Shown: in pieces, positions 61,435-64,000 of the stretch
How the letters are laid out: every line of letters starts with the position of its first letter
Numbering within the stretch: the stretch's first letter is position 1
Assembly (NCBI RefSeq): GCF_004340875.1
Contig: NZ_SLXQ01000010.1
Span: 1-64,000, forward strand
DNA length: 64,000 bases
Origin: Tamaricihabitans halophyticus
GTDB lineage: Bacteria > Actinomycetota > Actinomycetes > Mycobacteriales > Pseudonocardiaceae
Direction of reading: 5' to 3'
The notes under the pieces: model-generated
Database searches by the model: none
Seen by the model: only the letters and a program-made list of their open reading frames with translations
Told to the model about the DNA's origin: nothing
Made by a program: the position numbers and the translations under genes

Positions 61435-62112
61435 CTATCCGGCTTCCGTTGTCGAATCGGTGGAACCCGGGGTGATCAAGCCGGTCTCGTAGGCGGTTGC
61501 CACCAGCTGCGCTCGGTCGCGCGCCCCCAACTTGCTGAACAGACGGCCAACATGGGTGCGCGCGGTGGCTGGGCTCATGTGCAGACTGCGCCCGATCTCG
61601 GTGTTCGACTGTCCCTCCCCGACCTTGGCCAGTACCTCGCGCTCCCGCTCGGTCAGTACGTCGAGTGCGGCTGAGCGCGTGACGGGCCCACTCGCCGCCG
61701 CTCGCATCACGCGTCTGGTGACCGAAGGGGAGAGCAGCGCATCGCCGTTGGCGACGACCCGCACGGCCGCGCGCATGTCGTCCGGGCTGGTGTCCTTGAG
61801 GAGAAATCCCGCCGCGCCGGCACGCACCGCGTCCAGAATGTGCTCGTCGGTGTCGAACGTGGTGAGCACGATGACCTGCACCCGATGCAGTTCGGGATCG
61901 TCGACGATCCGCCGGGTCGCCACGATCCCGTCCTCGCCGGGCATCCGGATGTCCATCAGCACCACATCGGGCCGTTCCCGTGTGATGATCCGGATTCCGG
62001 CTTCCGCTTCCGCGGCCTCCCCGACGATGGTGATGTCGTCGGCGCGATCCAGGAGAGCGCGCAGTCCGGCCCGGATCAGCTGCTGGTCGTCGACCAGGAC
62101 CACGCGGATCAT
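61435..62112 (-). CDS. LuxR/NarL family response regulator
   Basis: The 225-residue protein has a receiver domain (about 1-120) with acidic pocket VVLVDDQQLI, phosphorylated Asp in VVLMDIRMPGEDG and Lys in FLLKDTSPDD, and a C-terminal GerE-type helix-turn-helix (LTEREREVLAKVGEGQSNTE, residues about 150-205). It is co-transcribed with the histidine kinase, with a four-base overlap. Confidence 0.95.
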   Translation of the reverse strand: MIRVVLVDDQQLIRAGLRALLDRADDITIVGEAAEAEAGIRIITRERPDVVLMDIRMPGEDGIVATRRIVDDPELHRVQVIVLTTFDTDEHILDAVRAGAAGFLLKDTSPDDMRAAVRVVANGDALLSPSVTRRVMRAAASGPVTRSAALDVLTEREREVLAKVGEGQSNTEIGRSLHMSPATARTHVGRLFSKLGARDRAQLVATAYETGLITPGSTDSTTEAG

Positions 62113-63218
62113 GCCGGCACCCGCGCAGGAATGCGCGCCTCGACGGCGAATCCGGCACCCGGTCTCGACGTCGTGTGTAGCTCGCCGCCGAGCAGGGCGA
62201 GGCGCTCGCGCATTCCGATGATGCCAAGGCCCGTGTGGTCCACGGTGGCAGTGGTCGACCCGCCACGGCCGTTGTCGGTAACCCGAATCAACACGGTTTC
62301 CTCGCTGTAGTTCAGTTCAATGTGTACGGTACTGGCGGCCGCGTGCCGCAGCACGTTGCTGAGCGCTTCTTGAATGACTCGGTAGGCGGTGGCATCCGAG
62401 ATCGCCGGCAGCGCTACCGGCGTGCCGCTTGCGCTCACTCGAACGTCCAGCCCGGTAGCCGTGGCCGTATCGACAAGGGCGTCGAGTCGGTCCAGTCCCA
62501 ATACCGGGGTGTTCTCGGCGCAGTCGGGTGCGCGCAAGGCATGCAACGTCGCCCGCAACTCCTGACCGACATCCCCGCACGCCGCGCGCGCCGAGGCGAG
62601 GGAACGCTCCGCGGTGTCCGGATCATCGCGTAGCGACTCCCGTGCTACGTCGGTGTGCAGGGAGATCACCGAAACCGTGTGGGCGAGCAGATCGTGCAGG
62701 TCTCGTGCGATGCGCAGACGCTCCTGCTCGACCAACCGGGCAGCCGTACGCTCGCGCTCCAACTCGGCGGCGTGGGTTTGACGCGCCAGTTCGGCACGCC
62801 AACCGCGACGCGAGCGGAGGCTGTCCCCGAGCGCGATCACCGTGGCCATCAGCGCGGCCGAGGTCGGTATCTCCAGACCAAGCACGAAACTCAGGTCATC
62901 GCCCTGGCCGATACGTACCCCGGTCGAGATGGCGAGCAGCGCAAGCGCCGTGCCCATGGCCCAGTACAGCCGGCCGAGTTCGGCGGCGGAGAACAACGCT
63001 GCGGCCACCGGTACGGCGAGCCCGATGGGTGGATAGGACAGCGCGTAGTAGCCGAGCAGTCCGGTGGCGGTCACCATCAGCGTCGCTACCGGCCAGCGCC
63101 GGCGTACCAGCATGAGCGCGCCGAAGAATGCCCCGAATGCATAGGCGGGCAGTCCGGGTGGACCGGTCCGCCCGAAGTTCGCGGTGATCGCGGTGCCGAC
63201 TGCGATCAGCACGAGCAT
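62109..63218 (-). CDS. Membrane sensor histidine kinase (HisKA_3 family)
   Basis: The protein has about five N-terminal membrane helices (to about residue 140), then a dimerisation/phosphotransfer helix with His in RIARDLHDLLAHTVS and an HATPase domain with VIQEALSNVLRHA and VTDNGRGG. It controls the LuxR-type regulator. The annotated ATG at 63218 has no good ribosome binding site. The frame stays open for 20 more codons to an ATC at 63278, preceded at five bases by AGGAG (63284-63288), and that extra stretch (ADRRNLAVDTGLG) looks like the normal N-terminus of such kinases. The true start may thus be a rare ATC codon. Confidence 0.92.
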   Translation of the reverse strand: MLVLIAVGTAITANFGRTGPPGLPAYAFGAFFGALMLVRRRWPVATLMVTATGLLGYYALSYPPIGLAVPVAAALFSAAELGRLYWAMGTALALLAISTGVRIGQGDDLSFVLGLEIPTSAALMATVIALGDSLRSRRGWRAELARQTHAAELERERTAARLVEQERLRIARDLHDLLAHTVSVISLHTDVARESLRDDPDTAERSLASARAACGDVGQELRATLHALRAPDCAENTPVLGLDRLDALVDTATATGLDVRVSASGTPVALPAISDATAYRVIQEALSNVLRHAAASTVHIELNYSEETVLIRVTDNGRGGSTTATVDHTGLGIIGMRERLALLGGELHTTSRPGAGFAVEARIPARVPA

Positions 63219-63296
63219 GCCAAGGCCCGTATCGACGGCGAGATTCCGTCGGTCCGCGGCGTCGGTGTGCGGGCTGATGACTGCTCCTGGTGGTTG

Positions 63297-63746
63297 TCAC
63301 TGTGGCCGGAACGCGGGTACCAGTCTGGCCAATAGCCAGCTCGCCGCGCCGGTACCCGCGCCAAGCAGCACTCCGGTGAACAGACTGCTGCCAAACGCGA
63401 ATAGTCGCACGACCACAGCTTCCATTCCTGGCGACAGCGTGCCCGCGAGGTTGCCGCCCAATTGTGGCGGATCGCCCGCGAAGGCCGCTGTCCACAGGAT
63501 CTGGTGGGTGATCCCGAGCAGGGCACCATAGGCAAGGCCGACCGCGAGCAGCGTCACCAATGGATTCGGCACCCGCTTCCACAGCACGTAGGCGATCCAG
63601 ACGGCGATCGGCACGAACACCAGCAGCCCGTTGACCAGCGGGCCGACCAGGGCGAGGTCGTGCGCGATAACCCTGGGTACGCCGAGCGCGGCAAGGGCGA
63701 GGACGGTCAGCGGCCCCAGGCCGATCTTGCGCGGTCCGTCGCTCAT
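63297..63746 (-). CDS. Hypothetical four-helix membrane protein
   Basis: The start is the ATG at 63746 behind CAGGAG. The 149-residue protein has about four hydrophobic segments and no recognised domain; the polar opening SDGPRKIG is followed by PLTVLALAALGVPRVIAHDLALVGP. It lies 18 bases upstream of the histidine kinase's likely ribosome-binding region on the same strand and overlaps the next upstream gene by four bases, so it is part of the same operon and might modulate the kinase. Confidence 0.7.
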   Translation of the reverse strand: MSDGPRKIGLGPLTVLALAALGVPRVIAHDLALVGPLVNGLLVFVPIAVWIAYVLWKRVPNPLVTLLAVGLAYGALLGITHQILWTAAFAGDPPQLGGNLAGTLSPGMEAVVVRLFAFGSSLFTGVLLGAGTGAASWLLARLVPAFRPQ

Positions 63747-64000
63747 GCCCGGCTCCTGACGAGCGTGCGTTCGCGCTGGTAGCGCAGGAATCCGACGAAT
63801 GCCAGGGTGGCGGTGAGCGCGCTCATCCCGAGCCGAAGCCAATGGCCGGTTTCGAACTCTACGGCCGTTTGCCGTAGCACTTCCGCCGTGTGCACGGCGA
63901 TTCCTTCCTCGAACATGAGGTCGTTTCGCGGCCAGAAGTACAGCACGGAAAACAACCATTCGCCGATCGCGAGGCTGCCAAGGCTGGCGGTGACCCACCA
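63743..64000 (-). CDS. Hypothetical membrane protein, C-terminal part (cut by window edge)
   Basis: The frame is open to the right edge, covering the last 85 residues. It has a membrane segment (VTASLGSLAIGEWLFSVLYF) and a second (ALTATLAFVGFLRY) with a short acidic loop between. No domain is recognised. Its stop overlaps the ATG of the next gene (ATGA). It is the most upstream visible member of the two-component operon. Confidence 0.7.
   Translation of the reverse strand, partial: WWVTASLGSLAIGEWLFSVLYFWPRNDLMFEEGIAVHTAEVLRQTAVEFETGHWLRLGMSALTATLAFVGFLRYQRERTLVRSRA

Noticed and set aside
1-64000. tRNA genes, CRISPR arrays, insertion sequences, prophage or plasmid functions
   Set aside because: I scanned for T-loop GTTCRANYC blocks, regular spaced repeats, transposase or integrase motifs and found none convincing. 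A tRNAscan or IS search could still find something missed by eye.

Overview
The window is a chromosomal stretch of a high-GC Gram-positive actinomycete. GC-rich third codon positions, GTG/TTG starts, an AfsR/SARP regulator, mycothiol-linked enzyme families (a DinB/MDMPI protein, two Rv2466c-like DsbA proteins, a glutathionyl-hydroquinone-reductase-like protein), an LGFP-repeat wall protein and a PF04672-type methyltransferase all fit the order Pseudonocardiales or close relatives. I cannot name the species. I see no rRNA or tRNA genes, CRISPR arrays, insertion sequences or phage genes. About 58 protein genes are tightly packed, mostly in short operons, and genes at both ends run off the window.

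Layout. 1-12951: edge of an acyltransferase, OsmC protein, secreted M23 peptidase, SARP regulator, a TetR/DsbA-like/MDMPI operon, secreted NlpC/P60 hydrolase, stand-alone LigD-type polymerase, TSUP permease, ROK regulator and a Bcr/CflA exporter. 13037-17557: iron-siderophore importer whose ATPase is fused to a PPOX flavoprotein domain, behind a probable iron box. 17554-21472: proline catabolism (PRODH and P5C dehydrogenase) with a divergent PucR regulator. 21482-29910: FGGY kinase, alpha/beta-hydrolase-OsmC fusion, LGFP protein, methyltransferase, RsgA, and a GGPP synthase-IspH pair. 30075-39029: a DeoR/glycerol-kinase/two-flavoprotein operon facing a Na+/solute symporter and a dimethylformamidase-type amidohydrolase.

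39259-48704: Hsp20, MerR plus thioredoxin, TetR with a divergent siderophore-interacting protein, a strikingly internally deleted isoleucyl-tRNA synthetase, a multidomain methyltransferase, thiol-redox enzymes, an AraC/VOC/DsbA operon, an aldo/keto reductase and an XRE regulator. 48854-55240: a CoA-thioester degradation operon (AMP ligase, thiolase, crotonase, two SDRs) with a convergent PucR regulator. 55300-59144: the Pnkp/Hen1 RNA-repair cassette. 59214-64000: TSUP permease, AraC regulator, DUF1801 protein, and a LuxR/histidine-kinase two-component system with two small membrane proteins.

The most distinctive items are the roughly 189-residue mini-IleRS with a clean in-frame internal deletion, the ATPase-PPOX fusion in the iron importer, the dimethylformamidase-like protein with conserved iron-site residues beside a symporter but no visible small subunit, an IspH with an N-terminal extension of about 100 residues, and perfect hairpins just upstream of both cell-wall hydrolase genes, one of which buries the ribosome binding site.
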